Positions 48,415-57,102 of a DNA stretch of 64,000 nt are shown in pieces. The position numbers were made by a program, and so were the translations under genes. Source of the DNA: Acidimicrobiales bacterium (GTDB lineage: Bacteria; Actinomycetota; Acidimicrobiia; Acidimicrobiales; Poriferisodalaceae); assembly GCA_030743005.1 (NCBI GenBank), contig JASLTG010000010.1:16967-80966 (forward strand), in the 5' to 3' direction. Position 1 is the first letter of the stretch, and every line of letters begins with the position of its first letter. The notes beneath the pieces are model-generated. The model was not told where the DNA came from, ran no database searches, and saw only the letters and a list, made by a program, of their open reading frames with translations.

Positions 48415-48990
48415 TTGCCGAAACGCGTTGTCATAGCAGAAGACGAAGCCATAATCCGGCTCGATCTGCGCGAAATGCTGGAAGAAGAGGGCTACGTAGT
48501 CGTCGGGGAGACCGGACGCGGCGACGAGGCCGTCCAACTGGTCCAAGAACATTCACCAGACCTGTGCGTTTTCGACATAAAGATGCCCGGAATGGATGGT
48601 TTGGCGGCGGCCAGGGAAGTATCTGCTGAACGGAAGGCAGCTGTGGTGATTCTGACAGCTTTCAGCCAACGCCATCTCATCGAAGAAGCTAGAGACGCTG
48701 GTGTCTTGTCGTACTTGGTTAAACCTTTCCAGCGCGAAGAACTTGTATCTGCCATCGAAGTAGCGTTAGGCCGGTTTGAAGAAATATTGCAACTAGACGC
48801 CACAGTGCGCGAGTTAGAAGAAAAGCTAGAGGTTCGCAAAGCCGTGGACCGAGCTAAAGGGCTGCTAATGGATGGGCATGGCCTAGCGGAAGCTGATGCA
48901 TTCGCCTTCGTCCAGAAGACTGCCATGAGTGAACGATCGTCCATGTTTGATGTTGCTCATCGAATCATCTCAGGAGATTTAGTTCCGTAG
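48415..48990 (+). CDS. pdtaR: ANTAR-domain response regulator (PdtaR-like)
   Basis: Two-component regulator that acts on RNA. The 191-residue product has a receiver domain (residues 1-120) with acidic pair Glu-Asp-Glu, the phosphorylation Asp in Val-Phe-Asp-Ile-Lys-Met-Pro-Gly, and the switch Lys in Val-Lys-Pro-Phe. The C-terminal ANTAR helical domain has Ala-Lys-Gly-Leu-Leu-Met and Ala-Phe-x-x-x-Gln-Lys-Thr-Ala-Met. ANTAR proteins bind paired hairpins in mRNA leaders to prevent termination. TTG start with GAGGAA upstream. The cognate kinase (PdtaS type) is not in the window. Confidence 0.9.
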   Translation: MPKRVVIAEDEAIIRLDLREMLEEEGYVVVGETGRGDEAVQLVQEHSPDLCVFDIKMPGMDGLAAAREVSAERKAAVVILTAFSQRHLIEEARDAGVLSYLVKPFQREELVSAIEVALGRFEEILQLDATVRELEEKLEVRKAVDRAKGLLMDGHGLAEADAFAFVQKTAMSERSSMFDVAHRIISGDLVP

Positions 48991-49045
48991 CTCTGGCGTT
49001 TCATCCGCTGAGCCTAAGGTCAGCCGCTTGAAGTGTTTGGGGGCC

Positions 49046-49051
49046 TAGGGT
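49046..49051 (+). promoter_or_regulatory. -10 element of leaderless polA
   Basis: TAGGGT ends seven bases before the GTG at 49059. Confidence 0.6.
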
Positions 49052-49058
49052 TGCCGAT

Positions 49059-51731
49059 GTGGCCAAAGTTCTTTTGCTAGACGGGAATTCTCTAACCTAT
49101 AGGGCTTTCTTCGCACTGCCGACGGATATGGCGACAGCGTCGGGTCAAGTAACAAACGCTGTATTCGGTTTCACATCGATGTTGCTTAATCTGATCAAAG
49201 ACCAAAATCCTGATGGCATCGTGGTTGCCTTCGATCGACCGGAACCAACGTTCCGGCACGAAATGCTGCCGGAATACAAGGCTCAACGCGACCCAACACC
49301 GGAATTATTGATCCAGCAGTTCGAACTAGTTCGAGAAGTTCTAGCCGCGTTGAAGGTGCCGGCTGTCGATCTAGTCGGTTTTGAAGCTGATGACGTATTG
49401 GCGACCATTGCCACAGAAGTAGCCGAGGCAGGCGATGAAGCGATCATCGTGACCGGAGATCGAGATATCTATCAGATGGTCCGAGATCCCCTCATAAAGG
49501 TTCTCTATAACCGAAGAGGCGTCAGCGATTACTCCCTCTATGACGAAGCGGGTATAGCTGAAAGGACCGGTGTCACTCCAGATCTGTACCCACAGTACGC
49601 AGCGCTTCGCGGTGACCCATCAGACAATCTTCCAGGAGTACCAGGGGTTGGAGAGAAGACAGCCGCCAAGCTAATTAATGCATATGGGGGCTTGGATGGA
49701 ATCTTTGAACACGCAGATGAGCAGACACCCAAGTTGCGACAAAATTTGATTGAGTTCGAAGACCGGGCGAGAAGAAATGTTGATGCGATGGTCCTGCGAA
49801 AGGACGCTCCGGTTGACTTTGATAGAAGTTCAAGCGATTGGGGTGTCGTAGACGTCAAAGAGGTCCAGCGTCTTTTCGAACTCTTAGAGTTCAACTCCTT
49901 ATACGAACGATTAAGTGACATCTTGGACGATGCACTCCCAACCCTTGATTCCGAAACAGCGGTGTTGGAAGCAGAGTTGATACATGCGACTTCTCCAGAA
50001 GAATGCATCGCCGCTCTGATTCCGATGAAAGAGCAGAGTCAACCGCTGTCACTTGGGTGGATCGCTGATGACGATGGTTCCCTAATAGCGCTCGCGGTAC
50101 TTCAAAACGTTGAGACCGCTGAAGTATTGGTGATTGAACACGCGCTATTAGAGGACAACGATGTCATAGCAGCCTTAAGTAGCTTCACCGCCTACGGAGG
50201 TATCGGCTTTGACGCACATAATGCAAAGGAGCTCACCAGGGGCCTTCGTCAACTTGGTCTAGTTGAGGAAGGGCTGCGCGTTGACACAGCAATCGCTGCA
50301 TACCTACTTGATCCAACCGGAGGGAGATACGTCCTCGATGATTTGTTGATGCGGTACTGCCGAGAAGAGCTTGTTCGTAGCGAAACAGCGAATGCTGGGC
50401 AGCTCGACCTCGGAGGTGGCGGAGACAACCTGTTTCTTGACATCGCAAGAGATGCTCTGGCAGTAAGTCGTTTGGCACCCACAATGCTAAAACTCATCGA
50501 CGAACGTTCAATGACATGGCTCTATGAGGAGCTTGAACGGCCACTCATCTCTGTTCTGTCTCGGATGGAAGATATTGGGGTCGGTGTAGACGTCAAAGAA
50601 CTAACTCGGATGCGTGACCACCTAGTCAGCGAAGTCCAACGACTCGAAACCGCTATACACGGCCTTGCCGGACGAGAATTCAATGTCAATTCAACGAAAC
50701 AGCTTCGCGAGGTTCTATTCGATGAGTTGGAACTAACTCCGCAAAAGAAAACCAAGACTGGGTATTCGACAGACGCAGCATCCCTTGAGAAAATTCGCGA
50801 CCAACATGAAGTGGTAGGAGTGCTCCTCGAATATCGCGAAGTTGAAAAGCTGCGGTCAACCTATGGACAGGGTTTGCTCGAAGTCACTGATGAAGACGAC
50901 CGAATTCGAGCGACCTTTAATCAGACAGTTGCGCGGACTGGCCGCCTGAGTTCAGAGGATCCAAACCTGCACAACATTCCGGTGCGGACACCTCTAGGGA
51001 GAGAATTTCGCAAAGCGTTCGTCCCACAAAGCGGATACGACTTTCTGGTTGCCGATTACAACCAGATAGAACTTAGAGTTATCGCTCACCTTGCCGAAGA
51101 CCCCGGTTTGATTGAGGCATTCGAAACAGGACAAGACATTCACAATACGACCGCAGCTTCGATCTTTGGAGTTGATCTTGAGAAGGTCAACTTTGAGCAG
51201 CGTTCGCGAGCGAAGATGGTGAGTTATGGCCTTGCCTATGGAATGGAAGCCTATGGATTAGGCCAACGTCTAGGAATCGGCACCAGTGAAGCATCAGAAA
51301 TTCTTGATTCTTATTTTGAAGCATTTCCAGCAGTCAGGTCCTTCATGGACGATGTCGTAAACAAGACAAAAGAAGTCGGATATACCGAAACCATCTTTGG
51401 GCGTCGTCGACCAATACCTGATCTGGTCGCGCCGAACTTTCGAGTTCGCCAGGCAGCTGAACGACAAGCAATGAATGCACCTATCCAAGGCTTAGCCGCG
51501 GACATCTTCAAGATTGCTCTTGTTGGCATTGACCGCTCGTTAACGGAAATGAAGGCCCAGAGCCGGCTGGTCCTGCAAGTCCATGACGAAGTGATTCTCG
51601 AAGTGCACCCTGATGAGCATCAAGATGTTCAGCAGATGACGGTTGAACAGATGAGCGGGGCGGCAGATTTGCGTGTCCCACTTGAAGTCAACCTCGCTAC
51701 CGGCCCGACCTGGGCCCAGGCGAAAGCCTAA
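49059..51731 (+). CDS. polA: DNA polymerase I PolA
   Basis: Repair and Okazaki-fragment polymerase. The 890-residue product has an N-terminal 5' nuclease domain (to about residue 290; Asp-Gly-Asn-Ser, Phe-Glu-Ala-Asp-Asp, Gly-Asp-Pro-Ser-Asp-Asn). A central region lacks the Asp-x-Glu exonuclease motif and is probably proofreading-inactive, as in several actinobacteria. The family A polymerase domain shows Arg-Leu-Ser-Ser-x-x-Pro-Asn-Leu-Gln/His-Asn-Ile-Pro, Asp-Tyr-Asn-Gln-Ile-Glu-Leu-Arg and Val-His-Asp-Glu near the C-terminus. A methyltransferase gene follows three bases later. Confidence 0.97.
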   Translation: MAKVLLLDGNSLTYRAFFALPTDMATASGQVTNAVFGFTSMLLNLIKDQNPDGIVVAFDRPEPTFRHEMLPEYKAQRDPTPELLIQQFELVREVLAALKVPAVDLVGFEADDVLATIATEVAEAGDEAIIVTGDRDIYQMVRDPLIKVLYNRRGVSDYSLYDEAGIAERTGVTPDLYPQYAALRGDPSDNLPGVPGVGEKTAAKLINAYGGLDGIFEHADEQTPKLRQNLIEFEDRARRNVDAMVLRKDAPVDFDRSSSDWGVVDVKEVQRLFELLEFNSLYERLSDILDDALPTLDSETAVLEAELIHATSPEECIAALIPMKEQSQPLSLGWIADDDGSLIALAVLQNVETAEVLVIEHALLEDNDVIAALSSFTAYGGIGFDAHNAKELTRGLRQLGLVEEGLRVDTAIAAYLLDPTGGRYVLDDLLMRYCREELVRSETANAGQLDLGGGGDNLFLDIARDALAVSRLAPTMLKLIDERSMTWLYEELERPLISVLSRMEDIGVGVDVKELTRMRDHLVSEVQRLETAIHGLAGREFNVNSTKQLREVLFDELELTPQKKTKTGYSTDAASLEKIRDQHEVVGVLLEYREVEKLRSTYGQGLLEVTDEDDRIRATFNQTVARTGRLSSEDPNLHNIPVRTPLGREFRKAFVPQSGYDFLVADYNQIELRVIAHLAEDPGLIEAFETGQDIHNTTAASIFGVDLEKVNFEQRSRAKMVSYGLAYGMEAYGLGQRLGIGTSEASEILDSYFEAFPAVRSFMDDVVNKTKEVGYTETIFGRRRPIPDLVAPNFRVRQAAERQAMNAPIQGLAADIFKIALVGIDRSLTEMKAQSRLVLQVHDEVILEVHPDEHQDVQQMTVEQMSGAADLRVPLEVNLATGPTWAQAKA

Positions 51732-51734
51732 CGA

Positions 51735-52505
51735 GTGACTTCGGAAGGTACTGGAACACATTGGTTTGAGCCAGTAGCTGATCATTTACAGGAGGCTTAC
51801 CTTCGCTATTCATTCACCCGGAACACGAAACAAGAGGTAGACCACGTAATCTCGCATTTACTGCTCAAACCAGGACACCGGGTATTGGATGTCGGCTGCG
51901 GGCCCGGCCGTCATTCTCTTGAACTAGCTCGGCGAGGGATCAGCTGCGTCGGAATAGATATCTCGCAAAGGTTCGTCGATCTGGGGAATAGCTCAGCAGC
52001 CGAAGAAGGGCTGGAAGACTTGGTAGTTTTCGAACGGCTTGACGCGAGAAAACTCGAGTTCTTCGACGAGTTTGACGGAGTGATTTCACTTTGTGAGGGC
52101 GCTTTCGGACTTCAGGGTGGCCCGGCGGCGTCAGATCCCATAAATCTCATCGGTGATCAATCTGTGATTGCCGGCATGACCGCAGCGCTAAAGCCCGGTT
52201 GTCGGCTTGTATTGGCCGCATTCTCGGCCTATTTCCAAATTAGACACGCTGCCAGTGATCTCAGCGAGTTCGACTTGATGGCAGGAACACGCCATGAGGT
52301 CACTGAGATCAGGGACCCCACAGGTCACGAAATCACGGCAGACCTTTGGACCACTTGTTTCACCCCACGAGAGTTGTGGCTCATGGCTGAAGCAGCCGGC
52401 CTCGAACCATTGACGGTCCGAAGTGTCCATTCAGGGGAGGACTGGTCTGCTGATTCGCTAGATATCGACCACGCTGAGCTGCTTTTATTGGCCCGCCGTC
52501 CGTAA
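51735..52505 (+). CDS. Class I SAM-dependent methyltransferase
   Basis: 256-residue Rossmann methyltransferase with motif I Val-Leu-Asp-Val-Gly-Cys-Gly-Pro-Gly-Arg-His, motif II Gly-Ile-Asp-Ile-Ser, and post-II Val-Ile-Ser-Leu-Cys-Glu-Gly-Ala-Phe. Target unknown. The GTG lies immediately after the polA stop, so it is presumably co-transcribed and translationally coupled with polA. Confidence 0.85.
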   Translation: MTSEGTGTHWFEPVADHLQEAYLRYSFTRNTKQEVDHVISHLLLKPGHRVLDVGCGPGRHSLELARRGISCVGIDISQRFVDLGNSSAAEEGLEDLVVFERLDARKLEFFDEFDGVISLCEGAFGLQGGPAASDPINLIGDQSVIAGMTAALKPGCRLVLAAFSAYFQIRHAASDLSEFDLMAGTRHEVTEIRDPTGHEITADLWTTCFTPRELWLMAEAAGLEPLTVRSVHSGEDWSADSLDIDHAELLLLARRP

Positions 52506-52566
52506 CAATTGCCACAGTAATAATATTTAGACCTAACTCTAGAGATGCTTCGAGCTACAAGCCGTG

Positions 52567-52572
52567 TAGCCT
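52567..52572 (+). promoter_or_regulatory. Candidate -10 element for rpsA
   Basis: TAGCCT with the predicted transcript start near 52580. The leader would be about 58 bases to the GTG at 52639, or about eight bases if the in-frame GTG at 52588 is used. Confidence 0.45.
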
Positions 52573-52638
52573 AGGGCGCCGTGTCGGGTGGGAGCTCTGC
52601 CACTGACACGCCCTGTCGTCTACCTAGAGCAAAACCTT

Positions 52639-54033
52639 GTGTCTGATACCACGGAATTCGGCAGCTTTACTGATGCCGGTGAATATATCCCTCGCACCAT
52701 CGTCGAAAACGACCTTGGTGCAATGTCCTTTGCCGACGCCATAGATGGAACCATCGTCGAGTTCGAGGATGGTGACCTAGTTACGGGCACTGTTGTTCGA
52801 ATCGATCGTGATGAAGTCTTGCTTGATATCGGCTTCAAGTCCGAAGGCGTTATACCCAGCCGTGAACTTTCAATTCGGAACGCGGTTGACCCTTCAGAAG
52901 TCGTTGATTTGGGAGAGGAAATAGAGGCGCTTGTTCTACAAAAAGAAGATCAAGATGGACGTCTGGTCCTTTCGAAAAAACGGGCTCAATATGAGAAGGC
53001 TTGGGGCAGGATTGAGGAAATCAAAGAATCGGATGGAGTCGTTTCGGGGCCAGTTATAGAGGTCGTGAAAGGCGGACTCATTATCGATATCGGCCTTCGT
53101 GGTTTCGTACCCGCCTCTCTTGTCGAACTTCGTCGAGTCCGAGATCTTGACCCATACATCGGCATGGACCTTGAGGCCAAAATCATCGAGCTGGACAAGA
53201 ATCGAAACAACGTCGTGCTATCTCGTCGCGCATGGTTGGAAGAAACACAAAAAGAACAACGAGAAGAATTCCTCGACAATCTGCAACCGGGAGAAAAGCG
53301 GAGCGGTGTCGTCTCGTCAGTTGTCAGTTTCGGTGCTTTCGTCGACTTGGGAGGAATGGACGGCCTGATCCATGTTTCAGAGTTGTCATGGAAGCATGTA
53401 GACCACCCGAATTCTGTTGTGACAGTAGGCGACGAAGTCGATGTTGAGGTACTGGAAGTTGATCGCGAACGAGAACGAATCTCACTGTCCTTGAAAGCAA
53501 CTCAACAAGACCCTTGGCAAGAATTTGCCGACGGGCACAAAGTCGGGGAACTGGTGTACGGCCGAGTCACGAAACTTGTGCCGTTTGGCTCTTTCGTTCA
53601 AGTTGGCGATGGCATTGAAGGTTTAGTTCACATATCTGAGATGTCGGCGCATCACGTTGAGTTGCCAGAGCAAGTGGTCACACCAGGAGAAGAATTGTGG
53701 GTCAAGATCATTGACCTCGATTTACAAAGGCGCAGAATCAGCTTGTCCATCAAGCAAGCTGCTGAAGGCGGCGTAGTTGCAGCCGAATACCAAGAAGCTT
53801 TCGGTGAACATGCATACGACGAAGCCGGTAATTTCATCGGCGAGTTTGAATACGAAGCTCCGGTCGAAGGTGAAGAATCCGAAGCAGAGCGGGCTTGGCG
53901 TGAGTACTACGAAGAGCACGGAGAAGAGGCTTACCGTCAAGCGGTAGCTGACTATGAGGATTCAGGTGAGACCGAAGTCAGCGCCGATGCAACTCCGGAA
54001 GACGAGGCTACGTCTCCGACAGAGGAAGCGTAG
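52639..54033 (+). CDS. rpsA: 30S ribosomal protein S1 RpsA
   Basis: mRNA-binding ribosomal protein. The 464-residue product has four S1 OB-fold repeats. The first has Gly-Thr-Val-Val-Arg-Ile-Asp-Arg-Asp-Glu-Val-Leu-Leu-Asp-Ile-Gly. The second has the Gly-Phe-Val-Pro-Ala-Ser pattern. The third and fourth have Gly-Ala-Phe-Val-Asp-Leu-Gly and Gly-Ser-Phe-Val-Gln-Val-Gly, each with His-x-Ser-Glu. An acidic tail follows. Four repeats is the actinobacterial form. The start is uncertain: GTG 52639 gives the usual N-terminal length, GTG 52588 adds 17 residues; neither has a good ribosome site. With leaderless initiation so common here, S1 dependence is of interest. Confidence 0.94.
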   Translation: MSDTTEFGSFTDAGEYIPRTIVENDLGAMSFADAIDGTIVEFEDGDLVTGTVVRIDRDEVLLDIGFKSEGVIPSRELSIRNAVDPSEVVDLGEEIEALVLQKEDQDGRLVLSKKRAQYEKAWGRIEEIKESDGVVSGPVIEVVKGGLIIDIGLRGFVPASLVELRRVRDLDPYIGMDLEAKIIELDKNRNNVVLSRRAWLEETQKEQREEFLDNLQPGEKRSGVVSSVVSFGAFVDLGGMDGLIHVSELSWKHVDHPNSVVTVGDEVDVEVLEVDRERERISLSLKATQQDPWQEFADGHKVGELVYGRVTKLVPFGSFVQVGDGIEGLVHISEMSAHHVELPEQVVTPGEELWVKIIDLDLQRRRISLSIKQAAEGGVVAAEYQEAFGEHAYDEAGNFIGEFEYEAPVEGEESEAERAWREYYEEHGEEAYRQAVADYEDSGETEVSADATPEDEATSPTEEA

Positions 54034-54041
54034 GCAACGAG

Positions 54042-54686
54042 GTGATAGTCATCGGGTTAACCGGTGGCATCGGTAGCGGAAAGAGCACAGTTTCTGACCG
54101 CTTCGTTGACCGTGGCGCCATCCTCATTGACGCCGACCAAATTGTCAGAGAGCTTCAACAGCCAGGACAAATTGTCTATTCCCAAATGGTGAAACATTTC
54201 GGCAATGACATCTTGAACCAAGACCAAACTCTTAACCGTCAAGCGATCGCTGGAGTGGTATTCAACGACAAAGATTCTCTCAGGCGACTGAACGAGATTG
54301 TTCACCCTCCAGTGAACAAGGAAATTCGACGCCGAATACGAGAACAAGCAGATCGTCAAAACTTGTTGGTGTTGGACATCCCCTTGCTTGTGGAAGGAAT
54401 TATTGCTGGCGGACCTCCGAGGTACGTTGTGAGCGGAATTCTTGTCGTGGACACACCTCCAGAAATCTCGGTACAACGGTTAATGAAATATCGTGGATTT
54501 ACCGAGGAGGATGCTCGTTCTCGAATTAAGGCCCAAGTAGCACGCGAGAAGCGTCTGGATGTTGCTGACTTTGTGATCGACAACGCGGTTACCTTGAACG
54601 AACTTGAACCCCAAATAACTTCAGCTTTGAGATGGGCTATGAATTTGCCTGAAACAGAACCAACCCCTGAACCTCCAGAGGAATAG
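54042..54686 (+). CDS. coaE: Dephospho-CoA kinase CoaE
   Basis: P-loop kinase for the final step of coenzyme A synthesis. The 214-residue product has Gly-Leu-Thr-Gly-Gly-Ile-Gly-Ser-Gly-Lys-Ser-Thr at the start, Leu-Ile-Asp-Ala-Asp, Val-His-Pro-Pro, and Asp-Ile-Pro-Leu-Leu. An acidic/proline C-terminal end is short. GTG start eight bases after rpsA; rpsA-coaE-uvrB is a common actinobacterial order, here interrupted by three minus-strand genes. Confidence 0.94.
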   Translation: MIVIGLTGGIGSGKSTVSDRFVDRGAILIDADQIVRELQQPGQIVYSQMVKHFGNDILNQDQTLNRQAIAGVVFNDKDSLRRLNEIVHPPVNKEIRRRIREQADRQNLLVLDIPLLVEGIIAGGPPRYVVSGILVVDTPPEISVQRLMKYRGFTEEDARSRIKAQVAREKRLDVADFVIDNAVTLNELEPQITSALRWAMNLPETEPTPEPPEE

Positions 54687-54723
54687 GCCGACTCACAGCG
54701 ACGCTATAGGGCGATTTGTTCGG

Positions 54724-55629
54724 TCAACCAAGCCCCACGACCAATAAGATCCCAGACAACACCAATGCACTTCCGAGGTAGTCCCGCAAGTGATGTTCCT
54801 CCTTGAAGCGCACCAACGAAATACAAAAAGCCAAGACTATTTCTACTTGGCCCAAAGTTCGTACTTTCGCTGCTGTGGTGAGCGTCATCGCTGCTATCCA
54901 CCCCGTCGTGCCCGCGAAACTTAGTAACCCCACTTGGAAACAATTACGTCGATGTTCCCAGATCTTTACAAGTTGCTTTCTGTTAGTTAGCCCCAAGAAC
55001 AGGCCGTAAAGCACGGTCTGCGCGGTTAGTAAGGCCAATAAAGTCACACAGGTCCTATGCCATACATCACCTCCTGAGAGTGAAGTCGAGGCACCGCGAA
55101 TTCCTATTGCTGATAGCGCAAAAAAGAACCCAGCCATGACGCCGTACCAGGCAGCTGGATCGCCCCACCGGCGCAGCGCGATTTCCAAACCCGAAGTTGC
55201 AGCAAGAAGCACGACGCCAAGTAGGACTACAGCAGCACCCAACCATCCAAATGGCTTAAGAGATTCGCCCAGAAAAAGAGCAGACCCTGCGGCGACAAGG
55301 ATCACTTCGGCCTTGGAATAAACCGTACCGATTGCAAAGTCCCTCGCTCGAAAGGCATTCAGCAGAAGAACAGTTCCTGTTACTTGGACAAGAGCGGCAC
55401 AGATCACCCAAAGGGTAAATGCGACTGAAATTTCAACTCGTTGGGGTGTGAATATCCAGGTAACGCCCACCAATATCAGTGCCAGCGGCCAAGCGAATAG
55501 AAATCTTACGTAGGCGGCACCCAGGGACGTTAGATAACGGCGCAGTTCATGTTGTCGAGCCGTTCGAACGACTTGGGCTGCTGTAGCGCCAAGCGTGACA
55601 GGTATCCACATGAGGCCGTCAGAGGGCAT
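54724..55629 (-). CDS. EamA/DMT-family transporter
   Basis: Multi-pass membrane protein of 301 residues with about ten hydrophobic helices arranged as two EamA-like halves. Typical features are Leu-Gly-Ala-Ala-Val-Val-Leu-Leu-Gly-Val at the end of the first half and Gly-Ser-Ala-Leu-Val-Leu-Ser-Gly-Ile near the C-terminus. Substrate unknown; metabolite export is usual for the family. 36 bases downstream of the SDR gene, likely in one operon with it. Confidence 0.85.
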   Translation of the reverse strand: MPSDGLMWIPVTLGATAAQVVRTARQHELRRYLTSLGAAYVRFLFAWPLALILVGVTWIFTPQRVEISVAFTLWVICAALVQVTGTVLLLNAFRARDFAIGTVYSKAEVILVAAGSALFLGESLKPFGWLGAAVVLLGVVLLAATSGLEIALRRWGDPAAWYGVMAGFFFALSAIGIRGASTSLSGGDVWHRTCVTLLALLTAQTVLYGLFLGLTNRKQLVKIWEHRRNCFQVGLLSFAGTTGWIAAMTLTTAAKVRTLGQVEIVLAFCISLVRFKEEHHLRDYLGSALVLSGILLVVGLG

Positions 55630-55665
55630 CGGTGAAGTCCTAAGACTTAAAGAGCGCTAGATGCG

Positions 55666-56466
55666 CTACTCGGATGGAAGAGAGGGGTTGTCCGTGCTCT
55701 CTAGGCGCTGCTGGAGCCGGTTCATTCCATGAAGCCATCGGTCAGGATCTGCGGTCTTCCTCTCCATCCAGGTTTGCGCTATTTGATCCGTCAAAACCAA
55801 GAATCGATCCTCAACGACAGCATCCAATACCTGTTGTGCCACCTCACTTGGCTCCTTGATTGGACCTCCGGCCTGTGATGCCCATTCACCACCGGCAGCA
55901 TCACCCAACATTGGCGTCCTTACCGCCAGTGGAGCAAGCAAGGAAACACCAATTCCGCGGTGAGCGTAGGTAAAGGCAAGCCATTCCGCTAGGCCGACAA
56001 CGGCATGTTTGCTCACGGCATAAGGAAGGTTGCCATGTGAGGAAAGGATGCCGGCCATCGACGCGGTGTGAAGTAGGTAGCCCTCACCGCGATCGAGCAT
56101 CCCGGGGAGAACAGCTCGTACCGCATGAACGTGAGACATCAAGTTAACGTCCCACTGGCGTTGCCATTCTTCTAGCGAGCTGTCAAAAACTCCAGACCCT
56201 GAACCAATGCCAGCGTTGTTGAACAAAATTTCCGTTGGTCCGAGTTGTGTCTCAACCTGCTCAACCATCGCGTCGATGGCTGAAGGATCTCCAAGGTCGC
56301 AGTGGATGGCTATCCCACCGGTACTTTCAGCTACTTGTTTGGCCCCTTCAAAGTCGACATCAACGATGGCTACCCGAGAGCCCGCATTCGAGAAGGCCTG
56401 CGCACAAGCTGCACCAATACCGCTTGCAGCTCCAGTGATGACAGTGACTTTTCCGTCGAGTTTCAT
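55666..56466 (-). CDS. Short-chain dehydrogenase/reductase
   Basis: 266-residue NAD(P)-dependent SDR with Thr-Gly-Ala-Ala-Ser-Gly-Ile-Gly, Asp near residue 36 in Val-Asp-Val-Asp (suggesting NAD preference), Asn-Asn-Ala-Gly-Ile-Gly, catalytic Ser in Thr-Ala-Ser-Met-Ala-Gly and Tyr-Ala-Val-Ser-Lys. Substrate not known. GAGGAC precedes the ATG. Fifteen bases downstream of the DUF4193-like gene. Confidence 0.87.
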   Translation of the reverse strand: MKLDGKVTVITGAASGIGAACAQAFSNAGSRVAIVDVDFEGAKQVAESTGGIAIHCDLGDPSAIDAMVEQVETQLGPTEILFNNAGIGSGSGVFDSSLEEWQRQWDVNLMSHVHAVRAVLPGMLDRGEGYLLHTASMAGILSSHGNLPYAVSKHAVVGLAEWLAFTYAHRGIGVSLLAPLAVRTPMLGDAAGGEWASQAGGPIKEPSEVAQQVLDAVVEDRFLVLTDQIAQTWMERKTADPDRWLHGMNRLQQRLESTDNPSLPSE

Positions 56467-56481
56467 GTCCTCACCGAGTCT

Positions 56482-56928
56482 CTATACGTTCAGTTGAGTT
56501 CCGCAGTGAGGACAGCTGGCAACATTCTCACGCATGTCGTATTGCGATTCTTTGACGAGTAAGAAGCACCCTTCACACAGAATCTCATCTTCTTGTTTGC
56601 CGGGTATGCGATCACCTTCGGCTGTCGTGATAACACCTTCGTCTTCTTCTTCCTCTTCGTCATCTTCGTCAGCTGATGAGAGTCGTTCTTTGAGAATGGT
56701 GTCCAGGTCGGCTTCAACCTCGTCGTCGTCTTCGTCTTCTTCTTCGTCAGCAGCAGGACGCGCTCCAGCTGGGATCTCTTTGTTCTCGTCCTCGGAGTCG
56801 TCTTCATCCTCGCCTAAGAGGGCGTCAGCTTCTAGGTCGATCTCAGTTTCCTCATCGATTTCCTCATCGATGAGGTCTGGATCTGGTTCCGCATCTTCGT
56901 TTTCTTCGTCTGTAGATTCGTCGCTCAT
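56482..56928 (-). CDS. DUF4193-like acidic zinc-ribbon protein
   Basis: 148 residues. About 100 N-terminal residues are extremely acidic, with runs of Asp and Glu. The C-terminal 40 residues carry Glu-Ile-Leu-Cys-Glu-Gly-Cys-Phe-Leu-Leu and a second pair in Ser-Cys-Pro-His-Cys-Gly, a four-cysteine zinc ribbon matching the actinobacterial DUF4193 family. Family members are usually nearer 100 residues; the acidic region here is enlarged. Function unknown. ATG at 56928 with GAGG upstream; the longer in-frame start at 56991 lies in the promoter region. Confidence 0.8.
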   Translation of the reverse strand: MSDESTDEENEDAEPDPDLIDEEIDEETEIDLEADALLGEDEDDSEDENKEIPAGARPAADEEEDEDDDEVEADLDTILKERLSSADEDDEEEEEDEGVITTAEGDRIPGKQEDEILCEGCFLLVKESQYDMRENVASCPHCGTQLNV

Positions 56929-56947
56929 GTTTGCCTCGTGAGTGTCA

Positions 56948-56953
56948 ACGTTA
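56948..56953 (-). promoter_or_regulatory. Candidate -10 element for the DUF4193-like gene
   Basis: Minus-strand TAACGT, with a predicted leader of about 13 bases containing the GAGG ribosome site. Confidence 0.4.
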
Positions 56954-57089
56954 AATGTTCGTGTTTGCCACTCAGCGCGGAGGATACCCATAGTTCGGGC
57001 AATGAGTGTGAAAGAAAGAAGAAATCCCTAAAGTTCGACAAATTTTTTGAAACAGTCACATGGGGCCTTTTGTCTACCTAATCAGTTCC

Positions 57090-57095
57090 TAAGCT
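57090..57095 (+). promoter_or_regulatory. -10 element of leaderless uvrB
   Basis: TAAGCT ends seven bases before the GTG at 57103. No GAAC-N4-GTTC LexA-type box is visible nearby. Confidence 0.55.
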
Positions 57096-57102
57096 GTTTC
57101 TC

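Noticed and set aside
56534..56941. Long plus-strand frame coding a serine-rich protein opposite the DUF4193-like gene
   Set aside because: It is the antisense reading of Asp/Glu codon runs; no start signal, and the minus-strand frame has a recognisable zinc ribbon.
57000..57102. LexA/SOS box upstream of uvrB
   Set aside because: Only isolated half-sites such as GTTCGA are present; no GAAC-N4-GTTC arrangement found.
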